A stretch of DNA of 64,000 nt, taken from assembly GCF_046602855.1 (NCBI RefSeq), contig NZ_JBKINJ010000002.1, positions 186,001-250,000 on the forward strand, in the 5' to 3' direction. Position 1 is the stretch's first letter. Each line of letters begins with the position of its first letter. Position numbers and translations under genes: made by a program. The notes under the pieces are model-generated. The model saw only the letters and a list, made by a program, of their open reading frames with translations, was not told the DNA's origin and made no database searches. Shown in pieces: positions 1-10,124 of the stretch. This stretch comes from Gracilimonas sp046602855 (GTDB taxonomy: Bacteria > Bacteroidota > Rhodothermia > Balneolales > Balneolaceae).

Positions 1-2219
1 TTGAAAATATTGTTCGCCTCGCTTCTTACATCTGTGGCACATGGGCAGCGATGATTAACTGCCTTGATAATAAATACCAATGGACACTATTTAATGTCGG
101 CTGGGAAAATACGCAGATCCCCAAAGCCGACACTATTTGTCAGCTTACCACAAAGGATGGTGAACTCCTATATATTCCGAATACGGAGAGCGATGAAAGA
201 GTCCGGCACATTGAAGCCGTGCGAGAAGATCCAAATATTAAATTTTATGCTGGGGTGGGTTTTAAAGTTACAGAGGATTTGAAAGGAACCTTATGCGTGA
301 TCGATGATAAGGCCGGGGAACTAACCAATATGCAAAAAGAGGCACTAAGAACTCTTGCCTCTGAGGTAGAAGCACGGCTAGATTTAATTTCTCAAAAGCA
401 ACGGATTCAAAAGAAAAATGAGGAACTTGAGAAGAAAAGACGGTTTTTAAAGAACTCCCTCGATATCCTGATGATAGTGGATCCAGACTCTCTGGTTATC
501 GAAGAAGTGCATACAGAAATAGACACAAAATTTGGCTACACCTCAAAAAATCTGGAAGGAAATCGGCTTACGCAATACCTTGGCTCATCAAATTCATCAG
601 ATTACGTTGATCGTCTTAAGCAATGGAAGAATGAAAATAATAAAGGCGTGTTTAATTTTGAGGTAAATTTTTTAGCAAAATCAGACGATAATATTTGCCT
701 GATGCTAAATACCTCATTGACGGAAGACAAGCTCTACATCACAGGAAAAGACATTACGCGACGCAAAGCGACCGAAAATCTACTTTTGAAGGAGAAAAGC
801 CTCAGTGATGGCATTATCGAGAACCTCCCCGGAATTTTTTGCCTTATCAATAAAGATGGGATAGTGGAAAGGCTGAATAAAAACTTGGAAGCTATCACGG
901 AATACGGCCCGGAAGAAATAGATAACCAGCATTTTTTTAAATTCCTGCCACCGGATAAAGCCGAAAGTGCTTTACTGAAACTCAATGAAATTTTTGACAA
1001 ACAGTCTGCCCAGGCTGAGTTAACAATTTTAACCAAAACCGGCAAACAAATTCCTTTTCTGTTTACCGGTTTTCGCCAGAATATTGAGGATGAACAATTT
1101 GCGGTGCTTATAGGCATAGATATATCAGAAGAGAAAAAAGCAATACGTGAAAATGAAGCTAAAGAAAAAAGCCTTCAAAAAGCCTATCAGCGTCTTAAAA
1201 ATGCCCAACATGTAGCAAAAATAGGCAGTTGGGAATGGGACCTGCAACACGATGAACTCTACTGGTCGGATGAAACCTTTGAAATCCTTCAGTATGATAA
1301 AATAGAGCACACTGCCTCTCTTGAACTTCTGTTCGATCGCTTACCCTCACACGCAAAAGAACGAATGGAAATGGTTTTAGAAAGGGCATCAAGTGGTGCT
1401 GATTTTAAAGACTTTGAGCACGATGTGATCCTGCCGGGTGGTAAACGCATACACGTATATGAAAGGGGAGAGGTAATAACTAGCCAGGAAGGAAAAGTTT
1501 TAACCATAATCGGTTCTATACAAGATATAACGGAGCAAAAAAACATAGAATTAGAGCTTAAAAAGGCTCTTGAGGAAAGAGAAGTCATGATGATGGAAAT
1601 TCATCACCGGGTAAAAAATAACTTAGCCGTGGTATCAGGATTATTACAGCTGGAATCCGGCTTTGAGGATGATATTACCGCTAATACGTCACTTTTAAAA
1701 AGCATGGGACGTATCAAATCAATGGCGGCTATTCATGAACACCTTTATAAATCGAAGAGTTTTTCTAGCATTTCTTTTGACACCTACATCAATGAGCTGA
1801 TTGAGATTCTCCAAAACCTGTACCAAGATAAGTCGGATAACATACAAGTGCATATCCACTCCGATGCAATGGACCTTAATATCAATCAGGCTATACCCTG
1901 TGCATTAATTTTGAGTGAACTCATTTCGAATTCATACCAACATGCTTTTAATGATAAAAAGCATGGGCTGATCGATATAAATATGAGCTTACAGGGAGAG
2001 GATGTGCATATCATATATTTTGACGACGGTGTTGGAATTGATAAAAATATAGATCCTGAAAAAGCACCCACTCTCGGTTTTACTCTTGTGGAAATACTTA
2101 GTCAACAGTTACAAGCAGATTATAAAATTACCAGCGAGCAAGGCATGAAAGCACATTTGCAATTTAAAAGAGAACTAAATATAAGAGGCCCAAACGGAAA
2201 TACGTTTGCCCAAACATGA
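1..2219 (+). CDS. Multi-PAS HisKA_2 sensor histidine kinase (5' end outside window)
   Basis: Cytoplasmic signalling kinase; no membrane segment is seen. Residues are counted from the ATG at 51: a GAF domain to about 115, PAS domains near 130-240, 250-370 and 385-500, a HisKA_2 dimerisation helix with the EIHHRVKNNLAVVSG box near 515 (phospho-acceptor His about 517), and an HATPase domain with the N-box SELISNSYQHAF near 621 and DDGVGI near 659. The frame is open to the first base of the window, and the residues before the ATG (LASYICGTWAA) continue the GAF fold, so the true start lies upstream. Same architecture class as the frameshifted kinase at 24047. No response regulator is adjacent; HisKA_2 kinases often act through unlinked regulators. 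The signal is unknown. Confidence 0.9.
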   Translation, partial: ENIVRLASYICGTWAAMINCLDNKYQWTLFNVGWENTQIPKADTICQLTTKDGELLYIPNTESDERVRHIEAVREDPNIKFYAGVGFKVTEDLKGTLCVIDDKAGELTNMQKEALRTLASEVEARLDLISQKQRIQKKNEELEKKRRFLKNSLDILMIVDPDSLVIEEVHTEIDTKFGYTSKNLEGNRLTQYLGSSNSSDYVDRLKQWKNENNKGVFNFEVNFLAKSDDNICLMLNTSLTEDKLYITGKDITRRKATENLLLKEKSLSDGIIENLPGIFCLINKDGIVERLNKNLEAITEYGPEEIDNQHFFKFLPPDKAESALLKLNEIFDKQSAQAELTILTKTGKQIPFLFTGFRQNIEDEQFAVLIGIDISEEKKAIRENEAKEKSLQKAYQRLKNAQHVAKIGSWEWDLQHDELYWSDETFEILQYDKIEHTASLELLFDRLPSHAKERMEMVLERASSGADFKDFEHDVILPGGKRIHVYERGEVITSQEGKVLTIIGSIQDITEQKNIELELKKALEEREVMMMEIHHRVKNNLAVVSGLLQLESGFEDDITANTSLLKSMGRIKSMAAIHEHLYKSKSFSSISFDTYINELIEILQNLYQDKSDNIQVHIHSDAMDLNINQAIPCALILSELISNSYQHAFNDKKHGLIDINMSLQGEDVHIIYFDDGVGIDKNIDPEKAPTLGFTLVEILSQQLQADYKITSEQGMKAHLQFKRELNIRGPNGNTFAQT

Positions 2220-2256
2220 TCAGGGAGTTCGTATTACGGATTTTATATAGATACTT

Positions 2257-3927
2257 TCAATTCATTACTGAGATTTTTGCAGAGGTGAGAACTACAGAGG
2301 AGTATTCGGACATAGAATTGTAATAACCCACAAACTTGTTGGTCTCTTTTGCCTCATATGAGTCAAGATTTTGGGCCCACCGATAAGCAATAGGCTGATA
2401 ATACAGTTCTGCATTGACCTGAAGTGGTCCGGTCACATCCTGTAACTTTACTCGATATCGAACGCGGTCACCGCCACCCGTGAAATCATTATCATTATCT
2501 GCAGAACCTTTAACGGCAATATCCTGCTCTGCTGTGACTTTATCGAAACCTTTAGGTAAAATTCGATTGTCCTTAATGTATCGAATTGCGGTAAGGAGTC
2601 CGGTCGTTACGCGATCCTGAGGATCCACAAGTATTGCTTCGTAGATCTGCACCTGATCTTCCTCGGTGATTTCACTGTAATGCTGTTCATACTGATTACC
2701 GGTGAGATCGTTATCATTTCCTGCAATTGAGCCATTAGGCATTACTTTACCCGATTCAAAAATAACATTATCATCCTCATCTGTCACTGAGAAATGGACC
2801 CACACGCGTCTGGACGGATAAGCAGTTGGAAGTTTATGCCCGGCAAGGTTTTCAATGTTCACATCAGCAATCAGTTCATTCCCAACTACTTCTGAATTGG
2901 TAATGGATATATAAGCTGATTTGGTTTGCAGGTGCTTGATGGTTCGATTGACAGCAGCGTCCATTTCTTGAGGCAAAGCCTGCACTCCCAATTCATCCCG
3001 ATAGCGATTTAGCATTCTTTGCATGAAGAAATTACCGCCTCTGAAAGAGTGCTTTGAAACATCCTCACGAGGTTGCCCCCAAACAGAAGATATTGGCGTG
3101 TCTTCTTCTACTACCGGCATGTGGCAGGATTGGCAACTTTGATCATTGACAAAACTGCTATGTTTCCATTCAAGGTAGGGCACCTGCTCGGGGAGTTCGC
3201 CAATCACTTCTCCATCAGGTCCCAGAGTATGGGTATAAAGCGTATGGCAGGTTGCACAAAGCTCTGATTCTATAAGGTGTTTTGATTCCGCCTGCACGAA
3301 ACCTGATGAAGAGTGCATTATATTTGATCGACCCTGATCTACGGAATATGGACCATAGATTTCACGCTGACCCATTGGTTTTTCGGTATCAATAAGAAAC
3401 CCACCAACAAAGCTTTCACGCTCCCCAAAATTATCACTTTTAATCTGATGACATGTAGTACAGGATACTCCATCCATTGCCAGCTTGCTGTGTTCAGTTA
3501 CGGTTTGGCTTCCCGGAAGATTGGCAAATACCTGCGTCATTTGCCCCTGAGTTTCCGCCTGATAATGAGCCATCGGCATATGGCAGGTAGAGCACTCATC
3601 TTCGATGGCAGTCTGAGATTCAGGATGGTCCATTACTTCTCTTCGAACGGCTGCATGCCAGTAGGGATCACGAGCTGAGTTGGCCATCATACTGGTACGC
3701 CAGTCAACACCAAAAGAGATATCCTCACCCGATGATGTAACTAAATTATTGTGACAGTTCATGCAATTATCTGCTGTCGAGAAAAGCATCTTTTCTGCCG
3801 TGTCAAGATCCATACCATGAATTTGAGGTACAGGATCCGGGTTTAAAGCCCGATAATTATTTATACCGATGCTTAAGGCAATCGTCAAAATTGGAAGTGA
3901 AATAATGATTATCAGGTTTTTAAACAT
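2257..3927 (-). CDS. Membrane-anchored pentaheme c-type cytochrome
   Basis: Electron-transfer protein outside the cytoplasmic membrane. An N-terminal hydrophobic segment (residues 3-22) serves as anchor or signal. Five CXXCH heme sites follow: CMNCH near 53, CSTCH near 110, CTTCH near 157, CATCH near 222 and CQSCH near 265. Several extra histidines could be distal ligands. Residues 330-540 are heme-free and beta-rich. The layout resembles the cytochrome c554-type multiheme family, but the redox partner is not evident. The next gene upstream on the same strand is the cytochrome-barrel fusion at 3982, only 54 bp away, and both genes have a GAGAGAAA-type leader before the ATG, so they are probably co-expressed. 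Function beyond electron transfer is inference. Confidence 0.85.
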   Translation of the reverse strand: MFKNLIIIISLPILTIALSIGINNYRALNPDPVPQIHGMDLDTAEKMLFSTADNCMNCHNNLVTSSGEDISFGVDWRTSMMANSARDPYWHAAVRREVMDHPESQTAIEDECSTCHMPMAHYQAETQGQMTQVFANLPGSQTVTEHSKLAMDGVSCTTCHQIKSDNFGERESFVGGFLIDTEKPMGQREIYGPYSVDQGRSNIMHSSSGFVQAESKHLIESELCATCHTLYTHTLGPDGEVIGELPEQVPYLEWKHSSFVNDQSCQSCHMPVVEEDTPISSVWGQPREDVSKHSFRGGNFFMQRMLNRYRDELGVQALPQEMDAAVNRTIKHLQTKSAYISITNSEVVGNELIADVNIENLAGHKLPTAYPSRRVWVHFSVTDEDDNVIFESGKVMPNGSIAGNDNDLTGNQYEQHYSEITEEDQVQIYEAILVDPQDRVTTGLLTAIRYIKDNRILPKGFDKVTAEQDIAVKGSADNDNDFTGGGDRVRYRVKLQDVTGPLQVNAELYYQPIAYRWAQNLDSYEAKETNKFVGYYNSMSEYSSVVLTSAKISVMN

Positions 3928-3981
3928 CGCTTTCTCTCATTAATTAAACTATTTACTATACCAATTTGCATCTAATCTGCT

Positions 3982-5163
3982 CTACCACCCTTCAAAAAAA
4001 CCACCATCAAACCAATCCCACAATATATAGACCATAAACTGAGAATCTCTGCCGGCATCATCTACCGGTATTCGGTAGCCAACATTAAGCATGATATGCT
4101 GGCGTTTGTTAAGAGTGACCTGCATCTGAGGCACAATATCCCAATGAACCTCAGTTCCGGATTCCAACTCTTTTGATCCAAGCATTTCCACCATGGGTGA
4201 CCATGTTCGGCCCCAGGGGTTTGGGTTAAAGCTCTTACCTAGTGCGGCTCGCCAAAATGCTTCATCTTCTGCTTTATCCTTTAGCATCGGATATTCCAAA
4301 CCTGTCTGAACGTGAATGAACCCGCCTGCCGGTAGTAATTGTCCGAAGGAAGCAAATGGCTCTAAAACCGTTGTACCCTTGCCAAAACCGGTAGCCGTAT
4401 CGCCTGTCGGCAGTATCACTTCACCGGTTAAACTGAAAATTGTTCCGCTTTCATAATTGTGATAGACAACACGTTTCACGCCAACTGCCAGATCGCCCAT
4501 ATGTCCACCACTCCAATCACCACCCGGCATTTGGCTGTACCCAAACGGAAATACGATTTCTATCTGATTCCTAATACCAAAGCGTTGCTCATAAACAATT
4601 TCATTTGTCACTGCTCCTTCATTTTCCACATCAATAAAAGACGAAAACACAGCCTCATCTTCAGGGTACGCTTTTTCAGTGACCAAAGCTCTTGGCAGAT
4701 TCAGTTCCCCCCGTGGCCAATTATCGTTCGTGCAAAATGTGCGGACGTAATTCATAACCCTTTGAAGTTCTTCGACGGAAAGAGCCTCACCAAATGCTGG
4801 CATCTCTGTGGAGAATCCTCTTGTGGGGCCGCCCTGATGTGCAACAGCAATCCAATCACCATCAGGTTCTCTACTCGCAAAATCACAATCCGTAAAATCA
4901 GCCGGAGGTGTTTGCAAACCAAGTTGCTTGACTGATCCTCCTTTTCCATCGGTTCCATGACAATTTGCACAAGCTTGCATATAAATTTCTTTACCTGAAA
5001 GCTTAGAATCTGTATAGGTTGTATCAATGGAATAAAACCCTTCGTCCGTAAGGCTGCTATATTTGTCAGAATCGTTAAGCGCTGTAAAAGCAAAAAACAC
5101 AAACGTAGAAACAAGAATTACCAATACATTTTGTGGTTTCTTGTGAGGATAGCTTTTCTCCAT
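3982..5163 (-). CDS. Cytochrome c domain fused to predicted outer-membrane beta-barrel
   Basis: An N-terminal hydrophobic segment (about 12-30) is followed by a class I cytochrome c domain with CANCH at 65-69 and a probable axial Met in STEMPAFGEA near 121. From about 180 to the C-terminus the protein is rich in alternating amphipathic strands with aromatic and glycine residues (for example QIEIVFPFGYSQMPGG, SLTGEVILPTGDTATG, IMLNVGYRIPVDD) and ends in an aromatic-rich tail, as in Phenol_MetA_deg or transporter-type barrels. The barrel assignment is inference from strand pattern. The first gene of a two-cytochrome unit, it lies 54 bp before the pentaheme cytochrome. The fusion suggests heme transfer of electrons at or across the outer membrane. 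Confidence 0.75.
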   Translation of the reverse strand: MEKSYPHKKPQNVLVILVSTFVFFAFTALNDSDKYSSLTDEGFYSIDTTYTDSKLSGKEIYMQACANCHGTDGKGGSVKQLGLQTPPADFTDCDFASREPDGDWIAVAHQGGPTRGFSTEMPAFGEALSVEELQRVMNYVRTFCTNDNWPRGELNLPRALVTEKAYPEDEAVFSSFIDVENEGAVTNEIVYEQRFGIRNQIEIVFPFGYSQMPGGDWSGGHMGDLAVGVKRVVYHNYESGTIFSLTGEVILPTGDTATGFGKGTTVLEPFASFGQLLPAGGFIHVQTGLEYPMLKDKAEDEAFWRAALGKSFNPNPWGRTWSPMVEMLGSKELESGTEVHWDIVPQMQVTLNKRQHIMLNVGYRIPVDDAGRDSQFMVYILWDWFDGGFFEGW

Positions 5164-5791
5164 GGCTTTTCTCTCTAATAATTAATCTGCTTTCATGCTT
5201 AAACGTAATACAATATCTGTTTAGATTAATTTTAAATATGCTTTCAGCGAAAATTGCCTCACACACAAAACAAATGAAATTCAAATTTTACATGAAGGTT
5301 ATAATGCGCTCAAACAAAAGATCGGACGTGCCCTCCATGCTACCCAAGAGGAAAAGATCTAACTGGAGAGTAATGATAAGCTCAAACCGGTTGCACTTAA
5401 AAGCATACGTATGGATATGAGAGACCTAAGTGAATAATAACTCAGTTCAATTATTACACTACACCCTTTTTCGGTCTTTAAAAATTTAAGTTAAGCCATT
5501 AATTCACCTTGACCACCTGCTACATTCAGCATTTTTTATAGAAATAGAGGGGCGCCAAAGCAACTTCAAGGTCTAGATTTCTTTAAAAAACAAATATATC
5601 GATATCGAAATACTATATTATCCTGGTTTTAGATCAATAACGCCGGTGATCAAACGTGGCCAAAAAGTTGATAAATCATAACGTACTTACGAACGAGCAA
5701 TTTGAGCGGATCACGAAGAAAATTAGATAATACACAATTCAGGTTTGTATCTAACCGGCTTTATGTCTTTTCTATCGAATTTATCCTAATT
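5164..5791. other. Intergenic region with a coding-like relic
   Basis: No intact gene is seen. On the plus strand, codons 5225-5437 form a coding-looking stretch (for example ILHEGYNALKQKIGRALHA, then KLKPVALKSIRMDMRDLSE) interrupted by an in-frame TAA at 5360-5362. It may be the remnant of a decayed gene whose family I cannot name. A second short stretch near 5670-5730 (VLTNEQFERITKKIR then stop) looks like a protein C-terminus without a body. The promoter of the cytochrome unit must lie in the left part. Confidence 0.3.
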
Positions 5792-8700
5792 TTATTCATT
5801 CACCTGCTTCATAAGCTCTTCAATAGCCTTTTCGAGCTGCTGATCTCTGCCTGCTGAAATTATTTCCGGCTGATTTTTCACCTTGATATCCGGCTCGGTT
5901 TGGTTATTCTCCATCCATTCACCGGCTTTATTCTTTGCGCTGACCGGAACCACTCCCCAATAACCGCCATTGGGAAGTCCTTCCCAGCCTGCAAAGCTAC
6001 AGGTTCCCGGCACAGGCATACCTACCGTGAGTCCCAGTTCCATATCCTTATATCCCTGAGCATAGCAATGTCCGTCTGAATAGTTCGATTCATTGAACAT
6101 GGTCAGAGTCGGCTTTGTCCATCTGGAAGTAGGTTCTCCACCTACCGCTTTTCTGGCTGTAGCATAGGTTATGAACTCTTCCCCTGAAAAGAACATAACA
6201 AGATCGGCCACCAGGTCACCGCCGCCGTTAAAGCGGGTATCCACGATAATAGCCTCGGTATCGTAATATTTTCCCAACATATCTTTATAGATATCACGAT
6301 AAGGCCCATCGCTCATGCCCGGGATATGCACATAACCTAGTTTCCCATTCGACATTTTTCTCACTTCTTCAGCATTGATCTTCACAAAGCGATCATAGAG
6401 CAGGTTCTGCTCTTCACGTAAACTGATAGGCTTGATCCTTACCTGTCTGGACTTCTTATCAGTTTCGTCGGTAATTTCCAACAAGGTAAACTGACCTGCC
6501 TTACGATTCAGATAAGTTGCTACATCCCGGTCCGGGCTGATCGTCTCTCCGTCAATACTCTGAATGATCATTCCTGATTCTACGTCAAGACCGGCTTTAT
6601 CCAGAGGACCACCTTCGAGGACTTCCCCGATCTTGATACCGTTACCCTCATGTTCATAATCCATGAATATCCCTAAAGAAGCCGTAGCATCAGCATTATC
6701 AATACTGCTGCTGTAACCTGCACCAGCATGAGAAACATTCAACTCACCAAGCAACTCGGAAACCATTTCAGCGAATTCGTAAGCATTACCTATATAGGGA
6801 ACATATTTTTGATATTCTTCGTACAGCATATCCCAGTCATTGCCATGGAAAGTGGGTTCATAAAAGACATTTTTTGTACGTATGTAGATATGATCCAGCA
6901 TTTTTTGTCTTTCATCTCCCGCATCAAGATCCATTTCACCGGCAATCTCGATGCCTTTCGAAGCATTTCCTGAAAGATCAAGCTTGGAAATTCGACCCCG
7001 ACTCAACAGATAGAGGTTTTCCATATCCTTATCCCAGGTAAGACTGCCTCCACCGGTATTCAGCTTAATAGCCATTTTCGTTTCCCTGGTCCTCAGGTCG
7101 GTTTCCCATAAATTATAATTATCCTCGAAACGGGCCAGGTAATAGAGTTTATCTCCTTCTTTGGATAATGTGGCATCCGACATAAAGCTGGAATGTATCG
7201 TCAGCTTTTTTGTCCAGTCTTTCATCCGGTCAAAATCGATGTTCATGTTCTTGACCTCTTCTTCCTCTTTTTTCTCCTCATCATCATTTTCGTCGTCACC
7301 ACCTTCTGCCTTATTGACCTTTTCAATTTCCTGCATGAGTTTATAGTCTTCCTCACTCATGTTGAATTTATCCCAGGACTCCTGGTCAAAGAACATGGTA
7401 TACACATCACTTTGGAAACTGCCACTGGTAGCATAACTTTTTAGTCCATCTTGATTGCTAAACCAGATCATTTGTTTACCATCGTTTATCCACTTTGGTG
7501 AATAATCGTAATAACCACTTTCAGTCAGGTTATAGCGGTCTTCTCCGTCCGCTGACAGAAGTAACACTTCACTGTTATTCAGCAATTTACTCCAGCCTAC
7601 CAAAAGCCATTTGCTGTCCGGACTCCAGCGAAAATACTTGTCTCCGTCCCTCATATGGAACAATTCTTCCGGCGTCATAAGGTCGGTAGTGTTTCCGGAT
7701 TTCAGATCTTTTACCTTCAGGGTTCTTCTGCCGGCTACATAGGCAATTTTACTTCCGTCGGGTGAAAATCTTGGCAGATAATTACCTTCTTCAGTTTCTA
7801 TTAAGGCCGTTTCCTTTAACAAACTTGAAGCAAAAAAGAAGGGTTCTTCCTCACTTCTTACGATCTCGGTCTGGTAAATACTCCATTTCCCATCCCGCTC
7901 TGAAGCATACACTACTTTATCTCCCTTCGGGGTAAAAGTGACGTGCGCCTCAGTTTCAGGAGTGTCAGTGATCCGTTTGGTCATGCCACCGTCAACGGAT
8001 GTCACAAAAACCTCACCGCGAGCGATAAAAGCGATCTCCTTTCCGTCAGGCGATACCGCCATTTCTTCTACTCCCCCGTTTATGGTAATGAATTTATCCT
8101 CATTGACCGTAGACTGAGTCCGGACTGTGACCGGTACTTTAACCGGTTCACTGCCTTCCTTCATTGTATAGAGTTCACCGTCATACCCGAAGGCAAGGGT
8201 ACCATTACCCATGCTCAAAAAACGAACCGGATGAAGTTCAAAACCGGTAAGTTGTTCTACTACTCCATCTATTTTCAGATCTTTCTTAAATACATTAAAA
8301 CTTCCTGTTCGCTCACTTAAAAAATACATGGCCTGTTCATCCTGGGTAAATACGGGCTGACGATCTTCTCCTTCAAAGGATGTTATCATGATATGCTCAC
8401 CTGAGGCAGGGTCATATTTCCATATATCACGGGTTATTGATGACGTGTGATGTTTTCTCCACTCGTTCTCACCGCCTTTTTTATCATGATAGAGCATGAT
8501 GCTTCCATCTGAGCTTAACTGCACGTATTCAGCAGGCACAGTAAAGATCTGATCAACCTGACCGCCTTTTACAGGAACGCTGTATAATTCAGGCTGGGAA
8601 CCGGTTGGATATTGTCTGTGACTGGCAAGATCCTGACGTACGGCTCCGAACAATATAGCTGTATCATCACGGCTAAAGCTATAAGGTTTTTCGTCATTCG

Positions 8701-9019
8701 AATGAAAGGTCAACCGAGTAGCTTCACCGCCCTTTGCATCCATCACATAGATATCAAAGTTACCGTAACGATCGGAAGCAAAAGCCAGTCTGGATCCATC
8801 TTTGCTCCATACCGGCATATAATCATGAGCTTCGTGAAAAGTTAACTGTGTTGCATTTCCTCCTTCAGCCGCAACTGAATAGAGGTCTCCTTTATATGTA
8901 AACGCAATTGTGGTTCCATCCGGAGATATACTTGGATATCGTAACCACTGTGGATTTACCTGGGCAAAAACAGCGGTACTAAAGAGAGCTATAAAAAATA
9001 CAGTTAGTGACCTTTTCAT
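5792..9019 (-). CDS. Secreted tricorn-like S41 peptidase with beta-propeller and PDZ domains
   Basis: Predicted periplasmic or secreted serine protease. A signal peptide ends near FALFSTAVFA-Q (about residue 19). Residues 25-560 hold WD40/TolB-like propeller repeats (ISPDGTTIAF, PVWSKDGSRLAF, FSPDGSKIAYVAG). An acidic low-complexity linker, rich in E and D with some K, lies near 580-600. A PDZ domain (about 765-860) precedes the S41 core, with VDTRFNGGGDLV near 925 and the presumed catalytic Ser in ESNYSDGH near 981. The size (1075 residues) matches tricorn-like proteases rather than C-terminal processing peptidases. It probably trims peptides and fits the peptide-uptake operon further right. 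Monocistronic. Confidence 0.9.
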   Translation of the reverse strand: MKRSLTVFFIALFSTAVFAQVNPQWLRYPSISPDGTTIAFTYKGDLYSVAAEGGNATQLTFHEAHDYMPVWSKDGSRLAFASDRYGNFDIYVMDAKGGEATRLTFHSNDEKPYSFSRDDTAILFGAVRQDLASHRQYPTGSQPELYSVPVKGGQVDQIFTVPAEYVQLSSDGSIMLYHDKKGGENEWRKHHTSSITRDIWKYDPASGEHIMITSFEGEDRQPVFTQDEQAMYFLSERTGSFNVFKKDLKIDGVVEQLTGFELHPVRFLSMGNGTLAFGYDGELYTMKEGSEPVKVPVTVRTQSTVNEDKFITINGGVEEMAVSPDGKEIAFIARGEVFVTSVDGGMTKRITDTPETEAHVTFTPKGDKVVYASERDGKWSIYQTEIVRSEEEPFFFASSLLKETALIETEEGNYLPRFSPDGSKIAYVAGRRTLKVKDLKSGNTTDLMTPEELFHMRDGDKYFRWSPDSKWLLVGWSKLLNNSEVLLLSADGEDRYNLTESGYYDYSPKWINDGKQMIWFSNQDGLKSYATSGSFQSDVYTMFFDQESWDKFNMSEEDYKLMQEIEKVNKAEGGDDENDDEEKKEEEEVKNMNIDFDRMKDWTKKLTIHSSFMSDATLSKEGDKLYYLARFEDNYNLWETDLRTRETKMAIKLNTGGGSLTWDKDMENLYLLSRGRISKLDLSGNASKGIEIAGEMDLDAGDERQKMLDHIYIRTKNVFYEPTFHGNDWDMLYEEYQKYVPYIGNAYEFAEMVSELLGELNVSHAGAGYSSSIDNADATASLGIFMDYEHEGNGIKIGEVLEGGPLDKAGLDVESGMIIQSIDGETISPDRDVATYLNRKAGQFTLLEITDETDKKSRQVRIKPISLREEQNLLYDRFVKINAEEVRKMSNGKLGYVHIPGMSDGPYRDIYKDMLGKYYDTEAIIVDTRFNGGGDLVADLVMFFSGEEFITYATARKAVGGEPTSRWTKPTLTMFNESNYSDGHCYAQGYKDMELGLTVGMPVPGTCSFAGWEGLPNGGYWGVVPVSAKNKAGEWMENNQTEPDIKVKNQPEIISAGRDQQLEKAIEELMKQVNE

Positions 9020-9131
9020 GATAAAGTGATGTAGTTATTGTGGTATAAGAACTAGGATTTCAACTAATTTACATCTTTTCCCTGTAAAGGATTGTTTAAT
9101 TTAAGATATGATAATGTCGTCATTTACATGA

Positions 9132-9215
9132 ATGCTGAAACCTAAAAATGTAGCTGAGTACCGCAAGCAACTGCTTGATACCAAAATGGAATCAGCAGAC
9201 ATTTTCGCTTGTTGA
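9132..9215 (+). other. Very short open frame (27 codons), possible relic
   Basis: A 27-codon ATG frame with coding-like composition (begins MLKPKNVAEYRKQLL, ends ADIFAC) sits between two divergent genes. No ribosome-binding site is convincing and no family is recognised. It may be a fragment of a lost gene or chance. Confidence 0.15.
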
Positions 9216-9254
9216 ATAATTTAAGTACCAATCAAAACAAACTTAATTGCAGTT

Positions 9255-10124
9255 ATGGACAAAAAAGTTACGTTTATCGGGTTAGGGATCATGGGAAGCC
9301 GTATGGCAAAGAATCTTCAAAAGAATAATGTGAACCTGACAATTTATAATCGAACCAGCTCTGCCATGGACCCTTTGATTGAAGCCGGAGCCAATGGCGC
9401 AAGATCTCTTGAAGATGCGGTTGAACAATCTGATATTGTATTCACCATGGTTTCAGACCCCGCTGCGATTGAACAAGTAGCTTTTGGAGAAAACGGGTTT
9501 CTATCCTCCATGAAGGAGCAAGCTCTGTGGGTTGATTGTACAACTGTAAACCCTTCTTTTTCTCTAAAAGAAGCGGATGAAGCTGAAAAATATAACCTAC
9601 GATTCATGGACGCTCCCGTTGCAGGAAGCAAAGGTCCGGCAGAAAATGGAGAACTGACCTTCTTGATAGGTGGAGATCCATCTGACGTGAAAGAAACGCG
9701 ACCACTGATCGAGCATATGGGCACAAAAGTCGTTCATGTCGGAGAAACGGGAAAAGGGACTGCCATGAAGATGCTTGTAAATTCTTTATTAGCCGTTGCA
9801 ATGGTTTCTTTTTCTGAGACCGTTCTTTTGGGGAAGAAAATGGGACTTTCAAAAGATTTCTTATTGGATACCCTTCCTGATCTTCCTGTATCAGCCCCTT
9901 TTCTAAAGGCCAAAGCTAAAATGATCAAAAATGGTGATCAGGAAACACAATTCCCTCTTGAGCTGATGCATAAAGACTTGCACCTGGCTTCTCTTTCAGC
10001 ATATGAACAAGATCACCCATTATTCCTCAACAATATTACCAAGGAATTGTTCGGACAAGCAAAAAGTGATGAACGGGGCCGGGAGGATTTCTCCGGCATC
10101 TTTGATTTCTTGGATAACAACTAG
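9255..10124 (+). CDS. NAD(P)-dependent beta-hydroxyacid dehydrogenase (3-HIBADH / GLYR family)
   Basis: Soluble oxidoreductase of the 3-hydroxyisobutyrate dehydrogenase superfamily. The N-terminal Rossmann motif GLGIMGSRMAKNL (residues 9-21) binds NAD(P). The substrate motif DAPVAGSKGPAENGELT lies near 120-136, and the catalytic Lys is expected in KMLVNSLL (about 172). The NRTSSAMDPL stretch after the second strand lacks an acidic residue at the ribose position and carries an Arg, which favours NADPH and a glyoxylate/succinic-semialdehyde reductase role over NAD-linked 3-hydroxyisobutyrate oxidation. The 289-residue length is typical. Divergent from the tricorn-like protease; no operon partner. 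Exact substrate unresolved. Confidence 0.88.
   Translation: MDKKVTFIGLGIMGSRMAKNLQKNNVNLTIYNRTSSAMDPLIEAGANGARSLEDAVEQSDIVFTMVSDPAAIEQVAFGENGFLSSMKEQALWVDCTTVNPSFSLKEADEAEKYNLRFMDAPVAGSKGPAENGELTFLIGGDPSDVKETRPLIEHMGTKVVHVGETGKGTAMKMLVNSLLAVAMVSFSETVLLGKKMGLSKDFLLDTLPDLPVSAPFLKAKAKMIKNGDQETQFPLELMHKDLHLASLSAYEQDHPLFLNNITKELFGQAKSDERGREDFSGIFDFLDNN

Noticed and set aside
5133..5420. 95-codon plus-strand frame over the cytochrome start region
   Set aside because: Overlaps the start of the cytochrome gene on the other strand and does not look like protein; the neighbouring frame is the more plausible relic.
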